A stretch of 38,619 bases of DNA from CAG-273 sp051891195 (GTDB lineage Bacteria > Bacillota > Clostridia > TANB77 > CAG-508). Positions 25,586-33,995 of the stretch are shown piece by piece. Each line of letters opens with the position of its first letter. Position 1 is the stretch's first letter. Under the pieces are notes generated by a model. It searched no databases and was not told the DNA's origin. It was given only the letters and a program-made list of their open reading frames with translations. A program made the translations under genes and the position numbers. The stretch is from the NCBI GenBank assembly GCA_051891195.1, contig JBJFEZ010000040.1:1-38619 (forward strand). Reading direction: 5' to 3'.

Positions 25586-25622
25586 AATAAGAACTAACAA
25601 ATTGGTTAGTTCTTATTTTTTG
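25586..25622 (+). terminator. Terminator of the Spo0A-like gene
   Basis: AATAAGAACTAAC (25586-25598) pairs perfectly with GTTAGTTCTTATT (25605-25617), followed by a T-run. Confidence 0.92.
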
Positions 25623-25737
25623 TTAAATCAATGTGAAAAGCTGTTATACAATGGAGAGACTAGATAATATTTCTATTATTAAGACCATTATCTAGTGACC
25701 AATGGAGCGAAGATATTTTGGTACCCATTGACATTTT

Positions 25738-25793
25738 TGGGAAAAAATAGTATAATAAACAACAGTTGTTACCAAATTGGTAAAGAAGAGATT
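25738..25793 (+). promoter_or_regulatory. Consensus promoter of rnj with two tandem palindromes
   Basis: TTGACA (25738-25743), 17-base spacer, TATAAT (25761-25766). Just downstream lie AACAACAGTTGTT (25768-25780) and TTACCAAATTGGTAA (25779-25793), each a perfect inverted repeat around one base and overlapping by two bases. Their position over the start site would suit an operator or a 5'-end RNA hairpin. Upstream, at 25659-25696, an ACTAGATAAT/ATTATCTAGT 10-bp inverted repeat is present. Confidence 0.65.
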
Positions 25794-25886
25794 TATTTTT
25801 GAATATGAAAATAAAAGTAATATTATAAGTAATTTTTGATCGGATAAAATAATTTACAAAAAGTAATGTACTTAAAAGAGAAAAAT

Positions 25887-25926
25887 AATATGTTTTTAGA
25901 GCGAAAAGAAAAAACATATTTGTTTT
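25887..25926 (+). other. Hairpin in the long rnj leader, possible attenuator
   Basis: AATATGTTTTT (25887-25897) pairs with AAAAACATATT (25910-25920), followed by TGTTTTCT. The leader from the promoter to the rnj ATG is about 270 bases with no evident ORF. It also contains a TATAAT near 25973 that could be a second, weaker promoter. Confidence 0.4.
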
Positions 25927-26042
25927 CTATTGCTTAAAACAAATAAATATGCTGTATTTTAAAGACATAATTATATAATATTATTTCCTTAAACAGTTCA
26001 ATTATAAAGAATAATACAAATAAAAAGGAGAGAAAATTTTAT

Positions 26043-27911
26043 ATGGTAAATAAACCAAGACAATATGATGAAAAAATAAAAGAAAATAGAACAAAACAAA
26101 GAGAACAAAATCCAAGAAAAGAAGAAAAAAATAGCTACACTACTAGAAAAAATACAAGGACAAGCGTAACAGAGAAAAGACAAACAACTACGGTGAGAAG
26201 AACAAGAAGTGCTAAAAAAGAAACTTCAAGTGATATTACTAAATTTAACTTTAAAAAATCTAATTTAAAAATAATACCTTTAGGCGGATTACAAGAAATA
26301 GGAAAAAACATTACAGTTTTTGAATATGAAAATGAAATAATATTAGTAGACTGTGGACTAGAATTTCCAGGAAACGATATGCTAGGTGTTGACTTAGTAA
26401 TTCCTGATATTAGCTATTTACTAAAAAATCAAGAAAAAGTAAAAGCATTAATTATTACACACGGACACGAAGACCATATAGGAGCAATTCCATATATTTT
26501 AAAACAAATAAATATTCCTATATATGCTACTAAATTAACAGTTTCTTTAATAAAAAATAAATTAGAAGAACATAATTTATTAAATACAACAAAATTAATT
26601 ACTGTAGAGCAAGGACAAACAATTAATTTTGAAAATATACAAATAGAGTTTATTAATAGCAACCATAGTATACCAGATTCTGTAATGCTAGCCATAAACA
26701 CACCTGTTGGAACAATACTTCATACAGGAGACTTTAAAATTGACTATACACCTATAGATGATAAAGTAATAAACTTAGGAAGAATTGCAGAATTAGGAAA
26801 CAAAGGTATTTTAGCATTGCTTTCAGACAGTACTAATAGTGAAAGAAAAGGTTTTACAATGTCAGAAAGCTCTGTAGGAGAAGTATTTGATAGACTATTT
26901 TTAAATAATACAAAAAGAATAGTAGTAGCAACATTTGCATCAAATGTACACCGTGTGCAGCAAATAGTAAATTCTTCTGTTAAATATGGAAGAAAAATTG
27001 CAATATGTGGTAGAAGTATGATGAATATGATAGAAGCTGCAAGAGAATTAGGCTATATTCAAGATGCAGAAAACATATTTATTGATATAGATAATATAAA
27101 AAATTATCGTGATGACCAATTAGTAATAATTACTACAGGAAGTCAAGGAGAGGCAATGTCAGCCTTAACTAGAATGGCTAATGGAGACCACAAAAAAGTA
27201 ACTATTACACCAAATGATATGGTAATTATATCTGCAACACCAATACCAGGAAATGAAAAATATGTATCAAAGGTAATAGATGACCTTATGAAAATTGGTG
27301 CAGAAGTAATATACAGTTCATTAGAAGATGTTCACGTATCAGGACACGCCTGCCAAGAAGAACAAAAATTAATAATAACATTAGCAAAACCAAAATATTT
27401 TATACCAGTTCACGGTGAATATAGACAACTTATGGCACATGCAGAAACAGCAAAAAAATTGGGTATAGAAGAAAAAAATATATTTATGATGACAAATGGT
27501 AGAGTGCTAGAATTAAACGAAAATGAAGCTATGCCTATAACAACAGTACCTAATGGAAAAGTGTTAGTAGACGGACTAGGGGTAGGAGATGTTGGAAATA
27601 TAGTACTTCGCGACAGACAACATTTATCACAAGATGGTTTAATAGTTATTGTTATGACAATGGACTCAAGCACAGGTGAAATAATATCAGGACCTGATGT
27701 AGTGTCTAGAGGATTTGTATATGTTAGAGAGTCTGAAAACCTAATGGAAGAGGTAAAAAGGGTTATACGTGAAGAAGTAAGAAAATGTGAAGAAAACCAC
27801 ATTCGTGATTGGGCAACAATAAAGTCTAACTTAAAAGATAATTTAAGAGATTATATATTTGAAAAAACAAAAAGAAATCCTATGATTTTACCAATAATTA
27901 CTGAAGTTTAA
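26043..27911 (+). CDS. rnj: Ribonuclease J
   Basis: 622 residues. RNase J is a metallo-beta-lactamase/beta-CASP nuclease with 5'-3' exo- and endonuclease activity in mRNA decay and rRNA maturation. A basic, low-complexity N-terminal extension (residues 1-75, rich in Lys, Arg, Thr, Glu) precedes the core ILVDCGLEFPG, the zinc motif THGHEDHIGAIPY and HTGDFKID. The beta-CASP block and the C-terminal HVSGHACQEE and FIPVHGEYRQ motifs follow. The extension makes it longer than B. subtilis RNase J1 (555). AAAAAGGAGAG precedes ATG 26043. The long leader suggests post-transcriptional control. Confidence 0.95.
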   Translation: MVNKPRQYDEKIKENRTKQREQNPRKEEKNSYTTRKNTRTSVTEKRQTTTVRRTRSAKKETSSDITKFNFKKSNLKIIPLGGLQEIGKNITVFEYENEIILVDCGLEFPGNDMLGVDLVIPDISYLLKNQEKVKALIITHGHEDHIGAIPYILKQINIPIYATKLTVSLIKNKLEEHNLLNTTKLITVEQGQTINFENIQIEFINSNHSIPDSVMLAINTPVGTILHTGDFKIDYTPIDDKVINLGRIAELGNKGILALLSDSTNSERKGFTMSESSVGEVFDRLFLNNTKRIVVATFASNVHRVQQIVNSSVKYGRKIAICGRSMMNMIEAARELGYIQDAENIFIDIDNIKNYRDDQLVIITTGSQGEAMSALTRMANGDHKKVTITPNDMVIISATPIPGNEKYVSKVIDDLMKIGAEVIYSSLEDVHVSGHACQEEQKLIITLAKPKYFIPVHGEYRQLMAHAETAKKLGIEEKNIFMMTNGRVLELNENEAMPITTVPNGKVLVDGLGVGDVGNIVLRDRQHLSQDGLIVIVMTMDSSTGEIISGPDVVSRGFVYVRESENLMEEVKRVIREEVRKCEENHIRDWATIKSNLKDNLRDYIFEKTKRNPMILPIITEV

Positions 27912-27964
27912 TAGGAATGCTATTAATCAAGAATAGAGAATATTTTCAAGGAAGGATGAGAAAA

Positions 27965-29617
27965 ATGGATTATAAAGATTTAGCAAATTTAATATTTCCA
28001 GATGCAAAACCAATTTCATATTATGAAGAAAAATATCCAGAGAGGAATTTACCAGAGGGAGCAATGGTGGTACGTTTTGCACCAAGCCCAACAGGATATG
28101 TTCATATAGGTGGGCTATATCAAAGTATTATTTGCACAACAATAGCTAAACAAACAAATGGTGTTAGTATATTAAGAATAGAAGACACAGACCAAAAAAG
28201 ATTAATTGAAAATGGCGTAGTACAAATAGTAGAAGCTGTTAAAGATTTTGGTATTGTATTTGATGAAGGAATGATAAACGAAACAGAAGAAAAAGGAATT
28301 TATGGACCATATAAACAAAGTGCTAGAAAAGACATATATCAAGCATTTGCTAAATATTTAATTGAACAAGGAAAAGCATATCCTTGCTTTGCAACACCAG
28401 AAGAATTAGAAGAAATGCGTAAAAAGCAAGAAGCTGCCAAAATAAGACCAGGATATTATGGAGTATGGGCAAAATATCGTAATTTAACAGTGGAAGAAGC
28501 GGCAGAAAAAATTAAATCTGGAGAGCCATATATTATTCGTTTTAAATCTATGGGAAACGAAGAAAGAAAAATAAGACATCATGATGTTATTAAAGGCAAT
28601 GTAGAATTCCCTGAAAATGACCAAGATATAGTTATTATTAAAGCAGATGGGTTGCCAACATATCACTTTGCACACGCTGTAGATGACCATTTAATGAGAG
28701 TTACACACGTAATACGTGCAGATGAATGGTTATCTTCTGTACCACTACATTTAGAATTATTCAAAGCATTAGGATTTCAAGTGCCTAAATATGCACATAC
28801 ATCAGCTATATTAAAAGAAGATGAAGGTAAAAAACGTAAAATTAGCAAGCGTAAAGATCCAGAAGCTGCCGTAAGCTATTACCACGAAGAGGGAATACCA
28901 GCAGAAGCGGTATATCAATATTTATTAAATATTGCTAATTCTAATTTTGAAACTTGGAAAAGAGCAAATCCGGACAAAGAAATATCTGAATTTAAATTTG
29001 AATTAAACAAAATGAGTGTAAGCGGAGCTATTTTTGATATGATAAAATTATTAGATATAGCAAAAAATGTAATATCTACATACTCTAAAGAAAAAGTGTA
29101 TGAAGACGCATTAAACTGGGCAACACGTTACGACAAAGAGCTAGAAGAAATGTTAAAAAATAAAGAATATTCATTAAAAGTGTTTGGAATAGAAAGAGGT
29201 AATACTAAACCAAGAAAAGACATAGCAAAATGGTCTGATATTAAAAATGCTATTTATTATATGTATGATGAAAAATTCTTTGCTGAAAATAACAATTTTG
29301 AATATGCTAAAATCAATGATATTAATGAAATAAAGAAAATATTATCTTTATATTTAGAAAAATACTTTAATATAAATGATGATAAACAAACTTGGTTTGA
29401 TAAGTTAAAAGATTTAGCAGAAGAACTAGGATATGCTAGAGAAGTAAAAATGTTTAAACAAGAACCTGAAAAATGGCCAGGACATGTTGGAGACATTAGT
29501 ACTGTATTAAGAGTAGCAATAACAGGAAGACAACAAACACCAGACCTTTATGAAATTATGCAAGTTCTTGGCAAAGAAAGCGTAGAAAAAAGAATAAAAA
29601 ATGTAATAGAAAAATAG
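27965..29617 (+). CDS. gltX: Glutamyl-tRNA synthetase
   Basis: 550 residues, a length found in some clostridial GltX proteins and longer than the common 480. VVRFAPSPTGYVHIGGLYQS is the class I HIGH region and KKRKISKRKDPEA the KMSKS counterpart. It joins Glu to tRNA-Glu and possibly tRNA-Gln. ATG 27965 is chosen because AAGGAAGGATGAG precedes it; the in-frame ATG at 27917 has no site. It follows rnj by 53 bases and the DUF951 gene follows closely. No T-box was seen. Confidence 0.94.
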   Translation: MDYKDLANLIFPDAKPISYYEEKYPERNLPEGAMVVRFAPSPTGYVHIGGLYQSIICTTIAKQTNGVSILRIEDTDQKRLIENGVVQIVEAVKDFGIVFDEGMINETEEKGIYGPYKQSARKDIYQAFAKYLIEQGKAYPCFATPEELEEMRKKQEAAKIRPGYYGVWAKYRNLTVEEAAEKIKSGEPYIIRFKSMGNEERKIRHHDVIKGNVEFPENDQDIVIIKADGLPTYHFAHAVDDHLMRVTHVIRADEWLSSVPLHLELFKALGFQVPKYAHTSAILKEDEGKKRKISKRKDPEAAVSYYHEEGIPAEAVYQYLLNIANSNFETWKRANPDKEISEFKFELNKMSVSGAIFDMIKLLDIAKNVISTYSKEKVYEDALNWATRYDKELEEMLKNKEYSLKVFGIERGNTKPRKDIAKWSDIKNAIYYMYDEKFFAENNNFEYAKINDINEIKKILSLYLEKYFNINDDKQTWFDKLKDLAEELGYAREVKMFKQEPEKWPGHVGDISTVLRVAITGRQQTPDLYEIMQVLGKESVEKRIKNVIEK

Positions 29618-29632
29618 AAAGGGGAAATTCCT

Positions 29633-29821
29633 ATGGAATATGAAGTAGGAGATATTGTAAGAACAAAAAAACAACATCCTTGTGGAAGTAAACTGTGGGA
29701 ATTAACCAGAGTAGGTGTTGACTTTAAAATGAAATGCCTAGGATGCGGGCATATAATTATGTTAGAACGTCAAAAAGCATTAAAAGTAATAACAAAAAAA
29801 GAAGAAAAAACTAAAATGTAA
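29633..29821 (+). CDS. DUF951 family protein
   Basis: 62 residues. The pattern V..KK.HPCGS..WE..RVG.D.K.KC.GCGH...L.R is that of DUF951, a small conserved protein of Bacillota with unknown role. Cys17, Cys35 and Cys38 may bind zinc. AAAGGGGAAATTCCT precedes ATG 29633, 15 bases after gltX, so it is likely co-transcribed. Confidence 0.92.
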   Translation: MEYEVGDIVRTKKQHPCGSKLWELTRVGVDFKMKCLGCGHIIMLERQKALKVITKKEEKTKM

Positions 29822-29839
29822 AATAATTTAAAAATGAAA

Positions 29840-29866
29840 ACGGGTATTCAATATATGAATACCCGT
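29840..29866. terminator. Terminator between converging DUF951 and 29887 genes
   Basis: ACGGGTATTC (29840-29849) pairs with GAATACCCGT (29857-29866). On the minus strand it is followed by TTTTCATTTTT, a good terminator for the 29887 gene; on the plus strand the tail is weaker. Confidence 0.88.
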
Positions 29867-29886
29867 TCCTTGGATGATATAATCTC

Positions 29887-30123
29887 TTAGCTCACGTGGC
29901 AATTCTCAGGGAGAGCCCCTCCAAGAGAGAGCAGGAAGTCTTTTACCTGAATATCACGCGCCGAGCCAGAACTTTCAAAAAGAACAGAGTTGTTTTCAAC
30001 CCTATTGAAATTCCTAGAAGGAATTGCATTGCTGGAGAACTTAGCCTGAGCCGAGTCCAATGCCTTCTTGGCACTCTCATGGCTGTCATAGCTCACCTTG
30101 ATAAATTTCCGCAGCTGAATCAT
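29887..30123 (-). CDS. Small orphan protein of unknown function, atypical composition
   Basis: 78 residues; no family recognised. ATG 30123 has TTGGAGGTAT 8 bases upstream. The longer frame from ATG further upstream would include that site. Hand counting gives about 46% GC, far above the surrounding genes, with codons such as CTG, CGG, GAG, GCC that are rare elsewhere in the window. The protein has a mixed beginning (IQLRKFIKVSYDSHESAKKAL), a Ser/Asn-rich middle and no membrane segment. It has a near-consensus promoter and a strong terminator and stands alone. Opposite-strand reading 29896-30195 is less credible because it lacks these signals. Confidence 0.72.
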   Translation of the reverse strand: MIQLRKFIKVSYDSHESAKKALDSAQAKFSSNAIPSRNFNRVENNSVLFESSGSARDIQVKDFLLSLGGALPENCHVS

Positions 30124-30170
30124 GAAGAATATACCTCCAATTATATATTTTCCCAAAAGGGATTATATCT

Positions 30171-30199
30171 ATTATATAACAAAAGTAGAAAATAGTCAA
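30171..30199 (-). promoter_or_regulatory. Predicted promoter of the 29887 gene
   Basis: On the minus strand TTGACT (30199-30194), 17-base spacer, TATAAT (30176-30171). A small CCCTTTTGGG hairpin lies in the leader. Confidence 0.8.
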
Positions 30200-30212
30200 T
30201 TAAAGTATAAGC

Positions 30213-30247
30213 AAAAACGGCACTAATCGACAAAAAACGACTAGTGC
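30213..30247 (-). terminator. Terminator of the serS-engB operon
   Basis: On the minus strand GCACTAGTCG (30247-30238), loop TTTTTTGT, CGATTAGTGC (30229-30220), then CGTTTTTGC. Confidence 0.85.
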
Positions 30248-30255
30248 TATTTATG

Positions 30256-30837
30256 TTATATATACTTTTCAATTTCTTCCCAAACCCTATTTGTATAAAT
30301 TTTTCTTTCACTAGAACAAGGAAGAAAAACTATATCTTTTAAAGGATTTAATATGTTTTGTAAATTCTCAACTTCAGTGTCAACTTTTGTAACAGCCAAT
30401 TTGTCAGCTTTATTTGCAATTACTATGCAAGGCAAATTAGTCTTAAAAATGTAATCATACATTAATTTATCATTCTCAGTTGGATTATGCCTAATGTCAA
30501 TTAAAAACACTATTAAAGCAATATTCTTGCTTTTTTGTAAATATTCTTCAATAAAACCACCAACTTTTTCTTGTTCTTTCTTTGACATTTTACTAAAACC
30601 ATAGCCAGGTAAATCAACCAAATAAAATTTATTATCCATATTATAAAAATTAATTTGTCTTGTTTTACCAGGTTCACTACTAGTTCTAGCCAACTTTTTA
30701 CGATTAACTAAAGTATTAATAAAACTAGACTTACCAACATTTGACTTTCCAACTAAAACAATTTCAGGTAAATTATCTGTAGGATATTGCTTAGAACTAA
30801 CAGCAGAAATTTTAAACTCTGGATTTTTAATTAACAT
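30256..30837 (-). CDS. engB: Ribosome biogenesis GTPase EngB/YsxC
   Basis: 193 residues, standard for EngB, which assists 50S assembly. The P-loop is VGKSNVGKSSFINTLVNRK (about residues 30-48), the G3 motif DLPGYGFSK, the G4 motif NKADKL and the G5-like PCSS. It follows serS with one base between the serS stop and its ATG, so translation is probably coupled and expression shares the serine T-box. A terminator follows. Confidence 0.96.
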   Translation of the reverse strand: MLIKNPEFKISAVSSKQYPTDNLPEIVLVGKSNVGKSSFINTLVNRKKLARTSSEPGKTRQINFYNMDNKFYLVDLPGYGFSKMSKKEQEKVGGFIEEYLQKSKNIALIVFLIDIRHNPTENDKLMYDYIFKTNLPCIVIANKADKLAVTKVDTEVENLQNILNPLKDIVFLPCSSERKIYTNRVWEEIEKYI

Positions 30838-30838
30838 T

Positions 30839-32137
30839 TTATTTCTCCTTGTTTTTAGAAGGTTTTAAAACTTTAGTTCCACCCATATATGGCCATAGAA
30901 CTTCAGGAATAGTAACACTTCCATCTTCATTATAATTGTTTTCAAGAAGAGCAATTAGCATACGTGGTGGAGCAACAACAGTATTATTTAAAGTATGAGC
31001 ATAATAGTTTTGTTTTTCACCTTTAACTCTAATACCTAAACGTCTAGCTTGTGCATCTGTTAAATTAGAACAGCTTCCAACTTCAAAATATTTCTGTTGT
31101 CTAGGGCTCCAAGCTTCTACATCACAACTTTTGGCTTTTAAATCTGCTAAATCCCCACTACAACATTCTAAAGTACGAACTGGAATATCCATACTTCTAA
31201 ACAATTCAACTGTATATGACCATAGTTTATCATACCAATTCCAACTATCTTCAGGTTCACAAACTACTATCATTTCTTGTTTTTCAAATTGATGAATACG
31301 GTAAACGCCACGCTCTTCAATACCATGAGCTCCTTTTTCCTTTCTAAAACAAGGAGAATAAGAAGTCATAGTATATGGCAATTTATCTTTTGGAAGAAGT
31401 TGCTCTTTAAACTTACCAATCATAGAATGCTCACTAGTACCAATTAAGTATAAATCTTCTCCCTCAATTTTATACATCATAGCATCCATTTCTTCAAAAC
31501 TCATAACACCTGTTACTACATTACTGCGAATCATATAAGGTGGAATACAATAAGTAAAACCTTTATTAATCATAAAGTCTCTAGCATAAGAAATAACAGC
31601 TGAATGAAGCCTTGCAATATCTCCCATTAAATAATAAAAACCATTACCAGCAACTCTACGAGCAGCTTCTAAATCAATACCTTCTAGAGATTCCATAATA
31701 TCTGTGTGGTATGGAATTTCATAATTAGGAACAACAGGCTCTCCATATTTTTGAATTTCAACATTTTTGCTATCATCCTCTCCAATAGGAACAGAAGGAT
31801 GTATAATATTAGGAATTTTCATCATTCTTTCTTGAATTTGTGCGGAATATTCTTCTTCTAGCTTTTCATTTTCTACTAGTTGCTTGTTAATTTCTTGAAC
31901 TTGAGCTTTTATATTCTCAGCTTCCTCTTTTTTTCCTTGCCTCATTAAATTACCAATTTCACTACTTAAAGAATTTCTTTTGCTTCTTAATTCATCACCA
32001 TTTAACTTAGCTTCACGATTTTTAGTGTCTAAGTCAATTATTTCATCAACTAAAACTAGTTTGTGGTCTTGAAATTTCTTTTTAATGTTTTCTTTTACTA
32101 ATTCTGGATTTTCTCTTAAATATTTAATGTCTATCAT
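30839..32137 (-). CDS. serS: Seryl-tRNA synthetase
   Basis: 432 residues. The N-terminal coiled-coil arm (about 30-105) binds tRNA-Ser. The class II motifs follow: TGVMSFEEMD and GTSEHSM before motif 2 (CFRKEKGAHGIEERGVYRIHQF, split here by the usual loop), and NNTVVAPPRMLIALLENN as motif 3. ATG 32137 is used because AAAGGAAAAT precedes it. An in-frame upstream start would run into the T-box. Control is by the serine-specific T-box leader directly upstream. Confidence 0.96.
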   Translation of the reverse strand: MIDIKYLRENPELVKENIKKKFQDHKLVLVDEIIDLDTKNREAKLNGDELRSKRNSLSSEIGNLMRQGKKEEAENIKAQVQEINKQLVENEKLEEEYSAQIQERMMKIPNIIHPSVPIGEDDSKNVEIQKYGEPVVPNYEIPYHTDIMESLEGIDLEAARRVAGNGFYYLMGDIARLHSAVISYARDFMINKGFTYCIPPYMIRSNVVTGVMSFEEMDAMMYKIEGEDLYLIGTSEHSMIGKFKEQLLPKDKLPYTMTSYSPCFRKEKGAHGIEERGVYRIHQFEKQEMIVVCEPEDSWNWYDKLWSYTVELFRSMDIPVRTLECCSGDLADLKAKSCDVEAWSPRQQKYFEVGSCSNLTDAQARRLGIRVKGEKQNYYAHTLNNTVVAPPRMLIALLENNYNEDGSVTIPEVLWPYMGGTKVLKPSKNKEK

Positions 32138-32163
32138 AATATTTTCCTTTCTTGATACAATAA

Positions 32164-32406
32164 AAAACAAAAAACTCGCCCAAGCATAAGGGCGAGTATA
32201 ATTTCTCACGGTACCACCTTAATTTATTTATATATAATAAATATCTTAATAAAATGCACATAACCGAGCATTACACGGTTTTACTTTCGTAAAAAGCTTT
32301 TAAGAGTAGATTCACAAGCTATTTTAAACTATTTACACCAACCATAGCCTCTCTATATAAAAATTACCTATTACTATTCTCTTATCAAACGCCTATATTA
32401 ATTATG
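32164..32406 (-). promoter_or_regulatory. Serine T-box riboswitch of serS-engB
   Basis: On the minus strand: the Stem I base GATAAGAG (32386-32379) pairs with CTCTT after the specifier; a GGTTGGTG distal-loop motif follows; the specifier loop GTGAATCTACTC has TCT (Ser) at 32310-32308. The conserved AAGGTGGTACCG is at 32220-32209. The terminator is ACTCGCCC/GGGCGAGT (32197-32190 with 32181-32174) then T-rich to 32164. Uncharged tRNA-Ser pairing at the specifier and T-box bulge favours read-through. Confidence 0.95.
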
Positions 32407-32412
32407 CCACAA

Positions 32413-32441
32413 ATTATATCAAATTATTTTTAATAAATCAA
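32413..32441 (-). promoter_or_regulatory. Predicted promoter of the serS T-box transcript
   Basis: On the minus strand TTGATT (32441-32436), 17-base spacer, TATAAT (32418-32413). Confidence 0.7.
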
Positions 32442-32488
32442 TAATTTTATTAAAAATATAAAAAACTATTCCAAAATGAGAAAAGAAA

Positions 32489-32497
32489 TGATATAAT
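32489..32497 (+). promoter_or_regulatory. Predicted extended -10 promoter of the sortase gene
   Basis: ATGATATAAT has TG one base before TATAAT (32492-32497), an extended -10; the -35 region (TTCCAA) is poor. Confidence 0.45.
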
Positions 32498-32534
32498 AGA
32501 CATAGATTGTAAAATAAGAGAGGTATAAATTTCA

Positions 32535-33281
32535 GTGAATCAAATTTTAGTAACAGAAAAATTATATATAACACCTGAAATGAAGAGAAAAAAACTTATG
32601 TATAAACTAGAGTTCTTTTTGTCTGTTTTTTTAATATGCCTTTTATTTTCTTATTATATTTATGCAGAATATGACAGAAATAAGAGCGAACAAGTATCAC
32701 AACAAATACTTGCTAGTTTAAAATATAATAGAGATACAACTGTTAAAGAACCAGAAGATGATGCTCCTATAATAGTTATATTAGATGTAGGACAAGAGGA
32801 AGAAGAACAGCAAGAGCCTAAGCAACAAGAGCAACAACAGGAAACACAACAAGAAACTCAAACTTATGTATCAGAAGATGGAGTGGAATATACAACAGAA
32901 GCAGTACTAAAAATACCAAAAATCAATATTGAGTATCCAGTTCTTTCTACTACTTCTCCAGAATTATTATATGTTTCATTAAATAAGTATTGGCCAACTG
33001 ATTTAATGCCAAATGAAATAGGAAATTATTGCATAGTAGGTCATTATTATGAAAGTGGAAAAATGTTTGGAAAATTACATGAATTAAAAAATGGAGATAA
33101 AGCAGAATTAACAGATATGTCTGGAAATACAGTTACATATCAAGTATATGACAAGTTTGTTGTACAACCAACAGACACTAGATGTACTAGTCAGTTAACA
33201 AATGGAAGAAGAGAACTTACTCTAATAACTTGTACAAATCACGGAAAACAAAGATTAGTAGTAAAACTAAGAGAAGTTTAA
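32535..33281 (+). CDS. Sortase (class D/E-like cysteine transpeptidase)
   Basis: 248 residues from GTG 32535, which has AGAGGT upstream. A short cytosolic N-terminus, one membrane segment (about 24-44), a Gln/Glu-rich stalk (87-108), and the sortase beta-barrel (120-248) are visible. The catalytic triad is His170 (GHYY), Cys233 (LITCTN) and Arg240. It joins surface proteins to the cell wall at an LPxTG-like motif. No substrate with such a motif was seen in this window, so it may be a general housekeeping sortase. It is monocistronic with a strong terminator. Confidence 0.93.
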   Translation: MNQILVTEKLYITPEMKRKKLMYKLEFFLSVFLICLLFSYYIYAEYDRNKSEQVSQQILASLKYNRDTTVKEPEDDAPIIVILDVGQEEEEQQEPKQQEQQQETQQETQTYVSEDGVEYTTEAVLKIPKINIEYPVLSTTSPELLYVSLNKYWPTDLMPNEIGNYCIVGHYYESGKMFGKLHELKNGDKAELTDMSGNTVTYQVYDKFVVQPTDTRCTSQLTNGRRELTLITCTNHGKQRLVVKLREV

Positions 33282-33290
33282 AACTAACCA

Positions 33291-33338
33291 AAAGATGATA
33301 ATGTTAAAAACGCCATTCCTTTTAACATTATCATCTTT
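33291..33338 (+). terminator. Terminator of the sortase gene
   Basis: AAAGATGATAATGTTAAAA (33291-33309) pairs perfectly over 19 bp with the 33320-33338 arm; a T-rich end follows. Confidence 0.9.
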
Positions 33339-33399
33339 CTAATATATTATTAAATTTGTATCAAAGATTTTAATTTACACTAACAAATAGGAGGATAAT

Positions 33400-33897
33400 A
33401 TGAAATTAAATATTGTTATGGTTGAACCTGAAATACCACAAAACACAGGGAATATTGCAAGAACTTGTGCTGCTATAGGTGCTAAACTGCATTTAGTAAA
33501 ACCATTAGGATTTGAAATAACAGATAAATATTTAAAAAGAGCAGGACTAGATTATTGGGATAAGCTAGACATAGAAGAACACAATTCTTTAAGTGAATTT
33601 TTAGAAAAATACAAACCTGAAGAAAATAGTATGTATTATGCAACTACAAAGGGAAAACATTGTTATTCTGACGTAGATTATACAAAAGCTGAAGAAATAT
33701 TTATATTATTTGGAAAAGAAACAAAGGGTTTACCTGAAGACTTACTTAAAAAATATATAAGTAATACTATTAGAATTCCAATGAGAGAACATTTACGTTC
33801 TTTAAATTTATCAAATTCTGTAGCCATTGTTGCATATGAAGTATTAAGACAAGTAGGGTTTGATAAATTAGAACAAATTAGTAGCTATTTTGACTAA
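33400..33897 (+). CDS. trmL: tRNA (cytidine(34)-2'-O)-methyltransferase TrmL
   Basis: 165 residues, the length of the minimal SPOUT methyltransferase TrmL/CspR, which 2'-O-methylates position 34 of leucine tRNAs. EPEIPQNTGNIARTCAA at the N-terminus, LFGKETKGLPEDLL near 109-122 and RSLNLSNSVAIVAYE near 135-149 form the trefoil-knot SAM site. AGGAGGA precedes ATG 33400. It ends in a terminator after the stop. Confidence 0.95.
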   Translation: MKLNIVMVEPEIPQNTGNIARTCAAIGAKLHLVKPLGFEITDKYLKRAGLDYWDKLDIEEHNSLSEFLEKYKPEENSMYYATTKGKHCYSDVDYTKAEEIFILFGKETKGLPEDLLKKYISNTIRIPMREHLRSLNLSNSVAIVAYEVLRQVGFDKLEQISSYFD

Positions 33898-33898
33898 A

Positions 33899-33943
33899 AA
33901 ATCAGCAAAAACACTGTACTTTTTGCTGATTTTGTGGTATAAT
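33899..33943 (+). terminator. Terminator of trmL, directly followed by an extended -10 promoter
   Basis: The 33899-33911 arm (AATCAGC plus A-rich end) pairs over 13 bp with the 33920-33932 arm. TGG-TATAAT (33935-33943) immediately follows and is the likely promoter of the small antitoxin-like gene, whose ATG is 53 bases on. Confidence 0.75.
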
Positions 33944-33995
33944 AGTATTGTAGTGAGGTTATAAAACTACCAATCCATTAAGGAGGAAAAAAGTT

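Noticed and set aside
25649..25707. CAATGGAG direct repeat flanking a 10-bp inverted repeat as a mobile element
   Set aside because: The unit is only about 50 bp, with no second copy; the repeat is short enough to be chance.
29896..30195. Plus-strand ORF of 99 codons opposite the 29887 gene
   Set aside because: No ribosome binding site or promoter; the minus-strand gene has promoter, site and terminator.
30226..30236. TTGTCGAT similarity to a Spo0A box
   Set aside because: It lies in the loop of the engB terminator and matches the 0A consensus only in part.
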